A DNA stretch of 64,000 bases, taken from NCBI RefSeq assembly GCF_013179805.1, contig NZ_SRRZ01000007.1, positions 29,754 to 93,753 on the forward strand, given 5' to 3'. The position numbers were made by a program, and so were the translations under genes. Origin of the DNA: Microcoleus asticus IPMA8 (lineage in GTDB: Bacteria; Cyanobacteriota; Cyanobacteriia; Cyanobacteriales; Microcoleaceae). The notes under the pieces were generated by a model. That model was not told where the DNA came from. It did not search any database and saw nothing but the letters and a program-made list of their open reading frames with translations. This document shows positions 25,567 to 34,860 of the stretch, piece by piece; position 1 is the stretch's first letter, and each line of letters begins with the position of its first letter.

Positions 25567-26325
25567 TCAATGCACGTAAGAGGCTCCATTAATGTCGATC
25601 GTAGTCCCGGTAGCGTGCGCAGCCAAACCCGACGCTAAAAACGCGATAACATTGGCAACATCTTGAGGAGGAGCGATTTTGCCGATCGGGATATCGCGAA
25701 TAATATCAGCTTCGCCGCACTTTTGAATAAACTGATTAGACATTTCTGTACTGACAAATCCCGGTGCAACTGTAAAAGCCAAAATATTATCAGCCGCAAA
25801 CCCTCTAGCAATGCTGCGAGTTAAAGCAACAACAGCACCTTTTGACGCAGCGTAGTGCAGATAATTCGGGTCATCTCCGCGAAAAGCAGCGCGACTTGCT
25901 ATATTAATAATTGTACCTCCACTGCGAGTTTTAAAATAAATAATTGCTTCCCGGCACAAGTCGGCAACGGCAACTAAATTAACTTGTAGAGTTTGCTGCC
26001 AAGCTGACGACCAAATATCGAACTCGTCCTCAATACCCGCTGACTGCATAATCCCAGCATTGTTAACTATAATATCAATATGACCGCGCCATTTTAAAGC
26101 ATCTCGCCACAAAGTCGAGGCCGCGTTTTCCAGCATCAAATCTGCAGCCAATAAATAACATCTATCGCGCGCAACACTTGCTGCTACCGCTTCAGCTTCA
26201 GTTTGACTGCGACAGTAATGCAAAATCACCTCAGCCCCAGCATTAACCAGAGTCCGCACCGTCACTGCACCAATCCCCTTCGAGCCGCCAGTTACTAAAA
26301 TTACCTTGCCTGTTAAATCAATCAT
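25567..26325 (-). CDS. Short-chain dehydrogenase/reductase (FabG-like)
   Basis: 252 residues, classical SDR: cofactor loop TGGSKGIGA at 12-20, NNAG at 88-91, catalytic Ser144, Tyr158 and Lys162 (YAASK), then PGFVSTEM. NAD(P)-dependent oxidoreductase; the substrate cannot be told. The gene stands alone, followed downstream by a GC-poor spacer and the DJ-1 fusion gene on the same strand. Confidence 0.92.
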   Translation of the reverse strand: MIDLTGKVILVTGGSKGIGAVTVRTLVNAGAEVILHYCRSQTEAEAVAASVARDRCYLLAADLMLENAASTLWRDALKWRGHIDIIVNNAGIMQSAGIEDEFDIWSSAWQQTLQVNLVAVADLCREAIIYFKTRSGGTIINIASRAAFRGDDPNYLHYAASKGAVVALTRSIARGFAADNILAFTVAPGFVSTEMSNQFIQKCGEADIIRDIPIGKIAPPQDVANVIAFLASGLAAHATGTTIDINGASYVH

Positions 26326-26584
26326 TTCTCTATCTCTTTTCTCTTTCTCTGTACCCTCTGCGCCCTCTGCGGTTCATAAAAAAAATAAATCTCCTTCACA
26401 CATGAAATAGAATTGCTATATGATACAGCACATTCCATCTCAATGTGTATGCCATTGCCTGGTGCTGATGGATATCTGCAATAAACCTGTCCAAAAACTT
26501 CCAAATCCTTTCCCATGTTGGTTTCTATTGGAAATATAGCCACTGCTTAGAGCACTATAGCTTCTTTATCCTTAAACTCGGTAA

Positions 26585-29500
26585 CTACAGTGGATTCGGC
26601 AGCAGAGGTCGAATTAACTCCAGAATTCTGTCAGAATTAAAATTATTGATATAATCAGTTAGTGCGTTGGACAAACCTGCTTTAGATTCGGGGATTTGTA
26701 CGATTAATTCGTTCATAACTTCGGTATCGAGATAGTAAGCGGCTTGATACATTTGTTCTAACCACTGAGGGGACATCACGGATATATCTTCTACAGACAG
26801 CCTTTCAGCTAATAGTTTGTTTGGAGTTGCTCCTAGGGCTTCGTAAATATATTGCACTCCCAAATATTTAGCGAGTTTGTCAAAAATTTCTTTCTGCTGA
26901 AATGGCTTGCTCATAAATTCGTTACAGCCAGCCATGAGAACGTCCTCTCGCTCTTCTTCAAAAACACTGGCAGTTAAAGCAATAATGACAGTTTCTTGGT
27001 TGTTAGGGTGTTGTCTAATATATTTAGTAGCTATGTAGCCGTCCATGATTGGCATTCGCAGATCCATGAAAATCAGGTGCGGCAACCAACTCTCCCACAG
27101 TGAGATTGCCTCAACTCCCTGTGTTGCTTCTCTCACCTCAAAGCCAATGGAGGTCAGGATCTCGACTAACAAGCGGCGATTTTCTGCTAAATCTTCAACA
27201 ACAAGGATACGGTAGGTTGGTTGTCCAGGAGCTAAACCAATTACTCTTTGATTAATTGATTCTGGGGGTAAGGATTCTGCTTGAGGTAACTGTACACCAA
27301 TCTCAAAGGAAAAAGTGCTACCTCGGTTCAAAGTGCTTTTAACCCGAATTTGACCGCCCATGAGTTGGACGAGTTTTTGACTGATCGCTAAACCAAGCCC
27401 AGTGCCTTGACTCAAATTATTCCCAGCTTGGGCTTGCACGAAGACCTTAAACAATTTATCAATTTCTGTTGGTGCAATTCCCACACCTGTATCCTCAATT
27501 TCAAAACATAGGTGACAGGATGTTTTATCTCTTTTTCCTGCTCTTATTCGTAGGGTGATGCTTCCTTGCTTGGTAAATTTAATGGCATTACCGAGCAGAT
27601 TGACCAAGACTTGATATAGTTTTTTCTTGTCGGTATGCACAAATTGGGGAAGATCTGGATCGGGTTCGACAATTAGCTGCAATTCTCTAGAATGGGCTTT
27701 AACTTGCAGCATTTCTTCAAGAGAAGTCAGCAAATTTGTCAAATCAAAGTCAGAAGGATTGAGTGTCATCCGTCCGCTCTCGATTTTGGATAAATCTAAA
27801 ATATCGTTAATCAAGTCCAACAAATGTTTACCGCTACGATTGACAATCTGCAAGCGCTCTTGGAGAGAAGGAGTCAGAGCGCTCTCATCGCTCATCAATT
27901 GCGTGAATCCTAAAATCGAGTTGAGGGGGGTGCGGAGTTCGTGGCTCATATTCGCGAGGAAGACACTCTTTGCTTGGTTGGCTGCTTCTGCTGCTTCCTT
28001 CGCCTGGCGAAGTTCCACCTCAGCTTGTTTGCGATCGCTAATATCAATTAAATATCCCAAAATTTCCACTGGTCTCCCTTCACGATCTCGAATTAGCTTG
28101 AGTTGTTGGAGTATCCAGCGATAATTCCCATCTGAGTGCAGAAGACGGAATTCCTGAAAATACAAACCATCGGTGAATAGATTTGTTAGTCCATTAAGCA
28201 CCTGGTCTACATCATCTGGATGCAGATGATCGATCCAAAATCCAGACTGTTCTAAAAATTCTTTGGTTTCGTAGCCGATTACGTCTTTGATGTTTTCGCT
28301 GATGAATGTTGGGCCATACTCGCCATCAACTTTACTGCTAAAAATAACGACGGGACTGTAGTTGAGGAGAAAGTTGAGGCGGTTTGTGGTAGCTTGCAAG
28401 GCTTGTTCAGACAGTTTTAGCTTTGTTATATCGTGCTGAACGGCAACATATACAGTTCCGTATTCAGGATGCTCAAACTTAGAGGTATGAACTCTGCACC
28501 AAAAGAGTGTGCCATCTTTTTTTTTGTTGTAGACTTCATATTTCGCTTCCCCGTCCCGATCGACTTGAGTGACAATATCTTCAACGGTTGCGTCGGGTGT
28601 AATCTGTGTATCGACATAATTTATTACACCAACGGGTTGACCTGTGAGTTCGCCCTCTCGGTAGCCAAACATCTCATCAAATTTAGGATTAGTGTAGAAT
28701 ATCGTCAAGTCTGAGGCTTTGACTAAACACACTCCCCCTGCCATATTATTCATAATAATGCTTTGCAGTTCGAGTGTCTTTTGAACTTCTTTTCGAGCCG
28801 TGATGTCTTGAATTTGAGCAATAATATGCAGTGGATTTCCCTGCTCATCTTGTACTGCAGATCCATTCAGCAGAATCCAAACAATATGTCCTTGCTTATG
28901 CACATAACGTTTTTCTCGTTGGTAAGTTGAAAGCGTTCCTGCTAATAGATTACGCCTATTATTAAGATCCACTGCTAAATCTTCAGGATAGGTAATGTCT
29001 TCAAAAGTTAGTGTTAACAACTCTTCTGGGGAGTAGCCAACAATCTGGCACAGGGCAGGATTGACTTTAAGCCAATGCCCGTCAAGGGAAAGGATCGCCA
29101 TCCCGATCGAGGCATCTTCAAACGCATGGCGAAACTGCTCTTCACTGTTTCGTAAAGCTGTCTCAATTTGTTTGCGATCGTTTTCAGCTCGTTTGCGATC
29201 GGTGATGTCGCGTTTAAATACAGAAGCCCCAATAACTCTGCCTTTTGTGTCCTTCACAGGCGAGATGGTGCAAGAGATGTGGATAAGTTTTCCATCTTTG
29301 CGGACGCGCAAGGTTTCATAGTTTTTAATCATTTCTCCTTGTCGAATTCTTTCGAGGATTTGCTGTTCTTCGTTGGTAAGATTGGGTGGAATTAGAATGC
29401 CGATCGATTGTCCTATGATTTCTTCAGCCTTGTAGCCAAAGATTTTTTCTGCTGCATTGTTCCAGCTTAAAATGATGCCGTCTAAGGACTTGCTAATAAT

Positions 29501-31270
29501 TGCCTCACCAGAGTATTCCACAATCGCTGCCGTGCGTGCCAGTGATGCTTCTGCTTGCTTGCGAAGGGTAATATCGTTTCCAATGCCGAGAAACCCTGTG
29601 ATATTGCCTTCTGGGTCATATAAAGCTGTCACCGAGACGACTAACGGAAAGCGACTACCATCTTTGCGGATGTAAGACCATTCGTATTCGTCTGTCTCTC
29701 CAAGACGTGCCTTGGCAACAAAAGCCTCAAATCCTGGTTTGATAGAGATTCCCATTTGGACAGATAAATCTTGGGCGCGATGCACGACTTCCTCCTTGTC
29801 GTGAAGGATCGCAGGTGTTGCTTTCCCCACAACTTCTTCGGTACTATATCCCAACCATCGCTCGGCAGCTTTGTTAAAGGTAAGAATCGTACCATCTAGG
29901 GCGGTGGAAATGATGCTGTAGTTGGCACTATCTAAAATGGCTTTTTGCAGCGTTGTTGTTTGAAGTAATTCTTCCTCAGCCTGTTTGCGATCGCTGATAT
30001 CGCGCAGAATAACCGTAAATACCGTTTCGTCTCCTATTTCCAGCCTAGAAATTGAGGCTTCAGCAGGAAACTGAGTGCCATCTTGACGGCGACCCCAAAT
30101 TTCACCTCGTTCTCCCATCCTTCCCGCTATACAAAATTGAGCAAATTGTTGGATATGCTGCTGGTGAGCATTCCTAAACTGTTCTGGCAGTAATAAGCTC
30201 AGGGGTTGCCCTAAAACTTCCTCAGTTTTATAGCCGAAAATCTTTTCCGCCCCTTGATTAAACAGGGTAATGCGTTGAGTGCGATCGACTGAAATGATTG
30301 CATCGTTGGCGATTTCTAGAATTCCAGCAAAACGAGCCTGTGATTTTCGTACAGCTTCTGTCCGTTCAGTCACAAGGATTTCTAAAGTTTCATTAAGTTT
30401 TTGCAGCTCTGCTTGGGTTTGTTGGCGATTGAAATCTATCTGGTTGAGAAATCGAGCCGTCCCCCAAATGAGAATTGAGAACGTGAAAACCAGGATGGCT
30501 GACCGCAATGCATAGCCAAATTCAGCGTTATACCAGCCTAGTTTTTGCCCCTGAAGAGAGAACCAGTTCATTACCACTGGAAAGAGCGTGGCCCAAGGCA
30601 GCAGCCACCGCAACATCAATCCGCCGACTAGCGGACTTGTGACTTCTTGCATTAACCCTTCCTTGGGTCGGAGCAATAAAATTCCTCCATAGAGGATGAA
30701 AAAAGTCAGAATCGTGTTTATGGCTTGAGTTGTTGCAACTACGATCAGTTGGGCGAAAATATTGACCTCAAAGATGTGTCCAAATAAAGCTAGCAGAGAA
30801 ATTAAAGCTGCAACACTACTGCAAATCTGAGCCAACCAAGTGTCCCGTTGGGAATATTGTCCTAGCAGTAATAGTGCTACTCCCATCAGCACAAAATTTA
30901 AGGCAGTATTCACTCCCATTCGCCCCGGATCAGGAGCCACCGAAGACGCGACATCGCGGAAAAGCCACTCATCAATGCCCAGATGCCAACCAAAGAGATA
31001 CTCGCTCAGCGTCAGCAGCCCAATCACAATTACCAACCCGGCCGTCCCTTGAGCGACTCGATAGTGCAGTCGGGTTAGTCTTTGGTACTGCAACAATCTC
31101 AAAGACACTCCAGCCAGCAAAAAGCAAAGTGCCGCGTTTGCTTTCATGGTCGAAGTCATACCGGGAAAACCACTTTTGAGTAGGGAGATGTCAAATTGCC
31201 AACCGAGCAGGACGACACACCCGATCGCAATGACGAGTAGACTTGTCAGTTGAGAAATGTGCTTGTTCAT
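26585..31270 (-). CDS. Membrane-anchored multi-PAS hybrid histidine kinase (last gene of the Kai operon)
   Basis: 1561 residues. About eight membrane helices lie in residues 1-285 (for example LTSLLVIAIGCVVLLGW, AINTILTFFILYGGILLL). After a coiled coil come about six PAS/PAC modules (about 310-1085), each ending in a D-I-[ST]-x-R-K-Q-A-like joint. Next are HisKA with the phospho-acceptor in FLANMSHELRTPLNS (about 1110), HATPase (NLLGNAIKFT, DTGVGIAP, GTGLGLAI), and a receiver with LIFMDLRMPIMDG and a Lys in MSKPF. A 70-residue tail (MYQAAYYLDTEVMNELI...) closes the protein and is shared with the next kinase upstream. It lies 141 bases after that kinase. Signal unknown; PAS domains suggest redox, light or ligand sensing. 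Confidence 0.9.
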   Translation of the reverse strand: MNKHISQLTSLLVIAIGCVVLLGWQFDISLLKSGFPGMTSTMKANAALCFLLAGVSLRLLQYQRLTRLHYRVAQGTAGLVIVIGLLTLSEYLFGWHLGIDEWLFRDVASSVAPDPGRMGVNTALNFVLMGVALLLLGQYSQRDTWLAQICSSVAALISLLALFGHIFEVNIFAQLIVVATTQAINTILTFFILYGGILLLRPKEGLMQEVTSPLVGGLMLRWLLPWATLFPVVMNWFSLQGQKLGWYNAEFGYALRSAILVFTFSILIWGTARFLNQIDFNRQQTQAELQKLNETLEILVTERTEAVRKSQARFAGILEIANDAIISVDRTQRITLFNQGAEKIFGYKTEEVLGQPLSLLLPEQFRNAHQQHIQQFAQFCIAGRMGERGEIWGRRQDGTQFPAEASISRLEIGDETVFTVILRDISDRKQAEEELLQTTTLQKAILDSANYSIISTALDGTILTFNKAAERWLGYSTEEVVGKATPAILHDKEEVVHRAQDLSVQMGISIKPGFEAFVAKARLGETDEYEWSYIRKDGSRFPLVVSVTALYDPEGNITGFLGIGNDITLRKQAEASLARTAAIVEYSGEAIISKSLDGIILSWNNAAEKIFGYKAEEIIGQSIGILIPPNLTNEEQQILERIRQGEMIKNYETLRVRKDGKLIHISCTISPVKDTKGRVIGASVFKRDITDRKRAENDRKQIETALRNSEEQFRHAFEDASIGMAILSLDGHWLKVNPALCQIVGYSPEELLTLTFEDITYPEDLAVDLNNRRNLLAGTLSTYQREKRYVHKQGHIVWILLNGSAVQDEQGNPLHIIAQIQDITARKEVQKTLELQSIIMNNMAGGVCLVKASDLTIFYTNPKFDEMFGYREGELTGQPVGVINYVDTQITPDATVEDIVTQVDRDGEAKYEVYNKKKDGTLFWCRVHTSKFEHPEYGTVYVAVQHDITKLKLSEQALQATTNRLNFLLNYSPVVIFSSKVDGEYGPTFISENIKDVIGYETKEFLEQSGFWIDHLHPDDVDQVLNGLTNLFTDGLYFQEFRLLHSDGNYRWILQQLKLIRDREGRPVEILGYLIDISDRKQAEVELRQAKEAAEAANQAKSVFLANMSHELRTPLNSILGFTQLMSDESALTPSLQERLQIVNRSGKHLLDLINDILDLSKIESGRMTLNPSDFDLTNLLTSLEEMLQVKAHSRELQLIVEPDPDLPQFVHTDKKKLYQVLVNLLGNAIKFTKQGSITLRIRAGKRDKTSCHLCFEIEDTGVGIAPTEIDKLFKVFVQAQAGNNLSQGTGLGLAISQKLVQLMGGQIRVKSTLNRGSTFSFEIGVQLPQAESLPPESINQRVIGLAPGQPTYRILVVEDLAENRRLLVEILTSIGFEVREATQGVEAISLWESWLPHLIFMDLRMPIMDGYIATKYIRQHPNNQETVIIALTASVFEEEREDVLMAGCNEFMSKPFQQKEIFDKLAKYLGVQYIYEALGATPNKLLAERLSVEDISVMSPQWLEQMYQAAYYLDTEVMNELIVQIPESKAGLSNALTDYINNFNSDRILELIRPLLPNPL

Positions 31271-31411
31271 AAATAAATCGGCTGCTTGGGTTGAGAAAAG
31301 GTTTTCCTGATGTTACAAGAAGCAAAGTGACCTTAATTGTCACGAATCCCGTTTGCCAAAAACACGCTCTCATCTGGACTAAAGTGCATTGAGGCTCCTT
31401 GCTTACCTGCT

Positions 31412-34147
31412 TTAATCGTTCCTTAGCCCTAATTTAGATAAATCAGTTAATTCCATAATGATATCCGTTTTAAAATTTAGCACTAAATCTTTGAGGGCAT
31501 TCGCGATCGCCCCTTGAGAAGAAGGTATTCGTTCAATTAATTCCAGCAGGATATCTGCATCACAATAGTACGCCGCTTCATACATTGCCTGTAACAATTC
31601 GGGGGGCATTGTTGCTAAAGCGTCCCTGGATAATTCAACCCTCGCCAGGGGAGAAAGAACTTGAGAGGTAATGGGCGAGATGCCATCTAGTTTATCCTCG
31701 TCTAACGACAGTATCTCCGTTAACATTTGCAATAATTCTCCGATCGTGTACGGTTTCAATAAAAAACTTTTTACATCAGCATCTAATGCCAGTTTTCTAT
31801 TCTTAATGAGTCCGCTAGTCGCAACGATCTTCACCAGAGGATTGATTTTTTGCAAAGTCTCAATTGTGGTAACACCATCTAGGTTGGGCATCATCATATC
31901 CATTAAAACAACACTGATTTCCTGTTGATGTTCGGTATAGAGAGCAAAGGCTTCAATCCCATCACTAGCGAGTATTGTTCTGTAGTTATAGTTTTCGAGA
32001 GAGGTTTGTGTTACCTCTTGAATAGAGGCTTCATCATCCACAATTAAAATCAACTCGCCCTTACCTCTGGGCAGTAATTTTTCTCGGGGTATGACACTCA
32101 CCTCTCCCTCTATAGCAGGTAAAAAAATATTAAATTCGGTCCCCTTGCCCAACTCGCTATCAACCTTGACAAAACCGCCATGAGTTTTGACAATCCCCGC
32201 CACGGTTGATAATCCTAGTCCCGTTCCTTTGCCAATATCCTTGGTCGTGAAAAACGGGTCAAAAATTCGGTTTAACAATTCTGGTGGGATGCCGCTTCCT
32301 GTATCAGAAACCGTCACCACCACATAAGAACCTACTTTTGCTTCCAAATTTATCAGGGCATCATGTTTACCTAATAGACGATTTTCAGCGCAAATAGTCA
32401 AAGTTCCTTCGTCTGGTATCGCATCTCTGGCGTTAATCATCAGATTCATAAATACTTGGTGCATTTGGGTAGAATCTGCCGAGATTCTCCACAGTCCGTT
32501 AGTAGGTATTTCCGCTGAAATTGCGATTGATTTAGGAAATGTCTGTTTAGTAATACCGATCACTTCTAGGAGCAGGTCGCCTAGCTGTAATATTACATAA
32601 TTACCTTCCGTTCCTCTACTGAAAAGAAGAATTTGCTTGACCAAATCTGCCCCACGTCTAGCACTGCTAGAAAGAATCGTAAACAGTCTTTCTGTCTTAT
32701 CATCCAGGTTAGGAAATTTGAGAGGAAGCATTTGAGTAACGCTCAAAATCGGGGTAAGAATGTTATTAAAATCATGGGCGATTCCACTTGCTAACGTTCC
32801 TAAGCTCTCTAATCTCTGGGCATGATAAAATTGTTTTTCAAGTTGTTTTTTTTCTGTAATATCAGTGTTAATTACGAGAATAGATTTTAGCTTTAAAAAA
32901 TGATTTTCTACCAAAATTCTACGACTTTCTACGATAATATTCTTGCCTGCTTTAGTGTTTTGTTTTATTTCACTTTGCCAAATACCTTGTTCGCTAGTGG
33001 TTTTTATAGCCTTAGTCTGAGCAATTGGTTGATTAAATAAGGTTTTAGTTTTTTGCCCGATAATTTCGGTTGCTGTCCAACCATACAAACGTTCAGCTCC
33101 TTTATTCCAAAATAAAATTTGGTCGTCTAAATCGTGTACAAAAATGGCATCAGTAGTAAGATCGATTAAGGCTGCTTGTTCGGCAATTTTTTGCTCTGTT
33201 TCTTTGCGTTGAGTAATATCCGTAATAATTTCTATGCCCACCCAACAATCTTGTTCTCGATCCCATTCAGCGACATAGTTTGAGGAAAGCCAGCGAATAG
33301 TGCGATCGCCATGCAAAAAACGATACTCAACGATCCCCGATCGCCCTCCTTTAATGTTTTGCACCAATGAGACAAGAGCCTTTTCTCGATCTTCAGGTAG
33401 TATATTTGCCGTAATTAGGGAAGAATCGGCTTGCACGGCTTCTAAGCTATAGCCAAAAAGCTGTTGGGTCCCTCCTATCCAAGAATCGATTTTAAACGTG
33501 CCATCGGTCAAAAGACGAAAATTATTAATAACGGCGATCGCGCTGTTGAGAATTTGACTGAGTTTAGCAGCTTCTTTAATTTTAGATTCTGTAATATCAG
33601 TAATAATAATACTATTAACTAAAAGCTCATCTATTTTCAATTGTTTAAGCGATAATTTGACAGGTACTTCCTTATTTCCTGTTGCCGCGATCAAAGATAA
33701 CTCTCTGGTGAGAGTTTCTTTTTCTTGAACCTCCTGTAAAAGTAGTAAAAACGCTTTTCTATCCTTGGGGGCAATAAAGGTTTCTAACCTAGAGCCAATC
33801 AGGTTTTTTAAAGAAAAATCTAAGAGTTCTGAGAGTCGCTTATTACAGTACAAAATCAAGCCTTCAGAAGAGACAGTTGCTGCTCCTTCCCCCATTTGTT
33901 CAACTAAACACTGATAAACATAATCTGCCCCCTGAAGCGTAAAAACTCGCTCTCCTTGCTGCGTAGAAACAACAACAGCGTCAACTTCGCCAGAACAAAT
34001 AGCCTGCAACGTTTCTTCCGTCACATTTAGACGTTCCTGCACTTCAGCCAATTGCTGCTGTAGCGTTTCGACTTCTTGGCGCAACTTTTCAATAGGAGCT
34101 TGGGAGTCCTTCACTGCTTTCCTCTTCAATGATATTTTTAGGCACAA
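31412..34147 (-). CDS. Cytosolic PAS hybrid histidine kinase linked to kaiB
   Basis: 911 residues. A coiled coil (about 10-55), three PAS domains (about 60-190, 200-315, 325-440), then a HisKA of the AQRLESLGTLASGIAHDFNN type, HATPase (FMNLMINARDA, DTGSGIPPELL, GTGLGLSTV), a receiver (LILIVDDEASI, VVLMDMMMPNLDG, FLLKPY), and a tail MYEAAYYCDADILLELIERI resembling that of the next kinase. No membrane segment. The ATG at 34147 overlaps the kaiB gene by 59 bases; a GTG at 34114, preceded by AGAGGAAAG, would reduce the overlap to 26 and is plausible. Either way it is coupled to kaiB. Likely output or input kinase of the Kai module. Confidence 0.9.
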   Translation of the reverse strand: MCLKISLKRKAVKDSQAPIEKLRQEVETLQQQLAEVQERLNVTEETLQAICSGEVDAVVVSTQQGERVFTLQGADYVYQCLVEQMGEGAATVSSEGLILYCNKRLSELLDFSLKNLIGSRLETFIAPKDRKAFLLLLQEVQEKETLTRELSLIAATGNKEVPVKLSLKQLKIDELLVNSIIITDITESKIKEAAKLSQILNSAIAVINNFRLLTDGTFKIDSWIGGTQQLFGYSLEAVQADSSLITANILPEDREKALVSLVQNIKGGRSGIVEYRFLHGDRTIRWLSSNYVAEWDREQDCWVGIEIITDITQRKETEQKIAEQAALIDLTTDAIFVHDLDDQILFWNKGAERLYGWTATEIIGQKTKTLFNQPIAQTKAIKTTSEQGIWQSEIKQNTKAGKNIIVESRRILVENHFLKLKSILVINTDITEKKQLEKQFYHAQRLESLGTLASGIAHDFNNILTPILSVTQMLPLKFPNLDDKTERLFTILSSSARRGADLVKQILLFSRGTEGNYVILQLGDLLLEVIGITKQTFPKSIAISAEIPTNGLWRISADSTQMHQVFMNLMINARDAIPDEGTLTICAENRLLGKHDALINLEAKVGSYVVVTVSDTGSGIPPELLNRIFDPFFTTKDIGKGTGLGLSTVAGIVKTHGGFVKVDSELGKGTEFNIFLPAIEGEVSVIPREKLLPRGKGELILIVDDEASIQEVTQTSLENYNYRTILASDGIEAFALYTEHQQEISVVLMDMMMPNLDGVTTIETLQKINPLVKIVATSGLIKNRKLALDADVKSFLLKPYTIGELLQMLTEILSLDEDKLDGISPITSQVLSPLARVELSRDALATMPPELLQAMYEAAYYCDADILLELIERIPSSQGAIANALKDLVLNFKTDIIMELTDLSKLGLRND

Positions 34148-34478
34148 TATTAAGACCCATTAACACTTTTTCCGTATTCGATAAATTGCCAATAATCTTT
34201 TGTAAGGGCGTAGGTAACTGTTTAATCAAGGTGGGAACAGCCAGAATATTCTCGGCAACAGCGGCTTCTGTCTGTTGATAAATATCAATAACTTCTAATT
34301 CATAACGTCCTTGGAGATGTTGCTCACAAATTTTTTTGATATTTTGCAACGCCGTCACCGATTGGAGCGTTGTACCTGCAATATAAAGACGTAGGATATA
34401 ATACTGTTCCTGCGATTGGGACAAAGCCTGTTCAAAAAGTTCTGTGGTTTTTAGGTTAAAATCTTCTGAGTCAATCAT
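34089..34478 (-). CDS. kaiB: KaiB-family protein, second copy in the operon
   Basis: 129 residues. The KaiB thioredoxin-like domain is seen in YYILRLYIAGTTLQSVTALQNIKKICEQHL, then YELEVIDIYQQTEAA, ILAVPTLIKQLP and RKIIG-type QKIIGNLSNTEKVLMGL. An extra 25 residues at the N-terminus and an acidic tail (EEESSEG) differ from canonical KaiB (about 102 residues). KaiB binds the phosphorylated KaiC ring and, in the standard clock, switches fold to do so. It lies 30 bases after the other kaiB and overlaps the kinase gene that follows. Confidence 0.92.
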   Translation of the reverse strand: MIDSEDFNLKTTELFEQALSQSQEQYYILRLYIAGTTLQSVTALQNIKKICEQHLQGRYELEVIDIYQQTEAAVAENILAVPTLIKQLPTPLQKIIGNLSNTEKVLMGLNIVPKNIIEEESSEGLPSSY

Positions 34479-34508
34479 CGTTAGTGCCGTTAATGCCTAA
34501 ATATTGAG

Positions 34509-34835
34509 TTAGCGTTCATCCATAAGAGGACTTATGTGCAGTCCTACTAAAACTTTTTCAGTATTCGATAAATCACCAATAATTTTTTTAATCGGTTCGG
34601 GCAATTTTCTGACGAGGGTTGGTAGAGCAACGATGTTATCTTCTATCGCGAGATGGGGCTGTTTACTTAAGTCAATAATTTCAATGCTATATTGACCGTT
34701 AAGGTATTCCTCACAGATTTTCTTCAAATTGGCAAAAGCAACCAGAGATTTAGGGGTTTGTCCCGCCACATATAAGCGCAGTTGCCAAATCTCTGCTCTT
34801 TTTGTGTTAGCGGTATCTGATAAATGATCGGTCAT
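34509..34835 (-). CDS. kaiB: KaiB-family protein, first copy in the operon
   Basis: 108 residues, KaiB domain: WQLRLYVAGQTPKSLVAFANLKKICEEYL, SIEIIDLSKQPHLAIED, IVALPTLVRKLPEPIKKIIG and DLSNTEKVLVGL. A strong ribosome site (AAGGAG) lies before the ATG at 34835, 25 bases after kaiC. It is about half identical to the second copy by eye, so the pair could be a duplication or two specialised forms that bind KaiC competitively or as mixed rings (inference). Confidence 0.93.
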   Translation of the reverse strand: MTDHLSDTANTKRAEIWQLRLYVAGQTPKSLVAFANLKKICEEYLNGQYSIEIIDLSKQPHLAIEDNIVALPTLVRKLPEPIKKIIGDLSNTEKVLVGLHISPLMDER

Positions 34836-34860
34836 GTTTTTTCTCCTTAGAAAACAGATT

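Noticed and set aside
26322..26543. A 73-codon minus-strand frame between the SDR and kinase genes
   Set aside because: Its C-terminal part is encoded by a common dispersed word (CTCTGCGCCCTCTGCGGTTC), it lacks a ribosome site and no family is recognisable.
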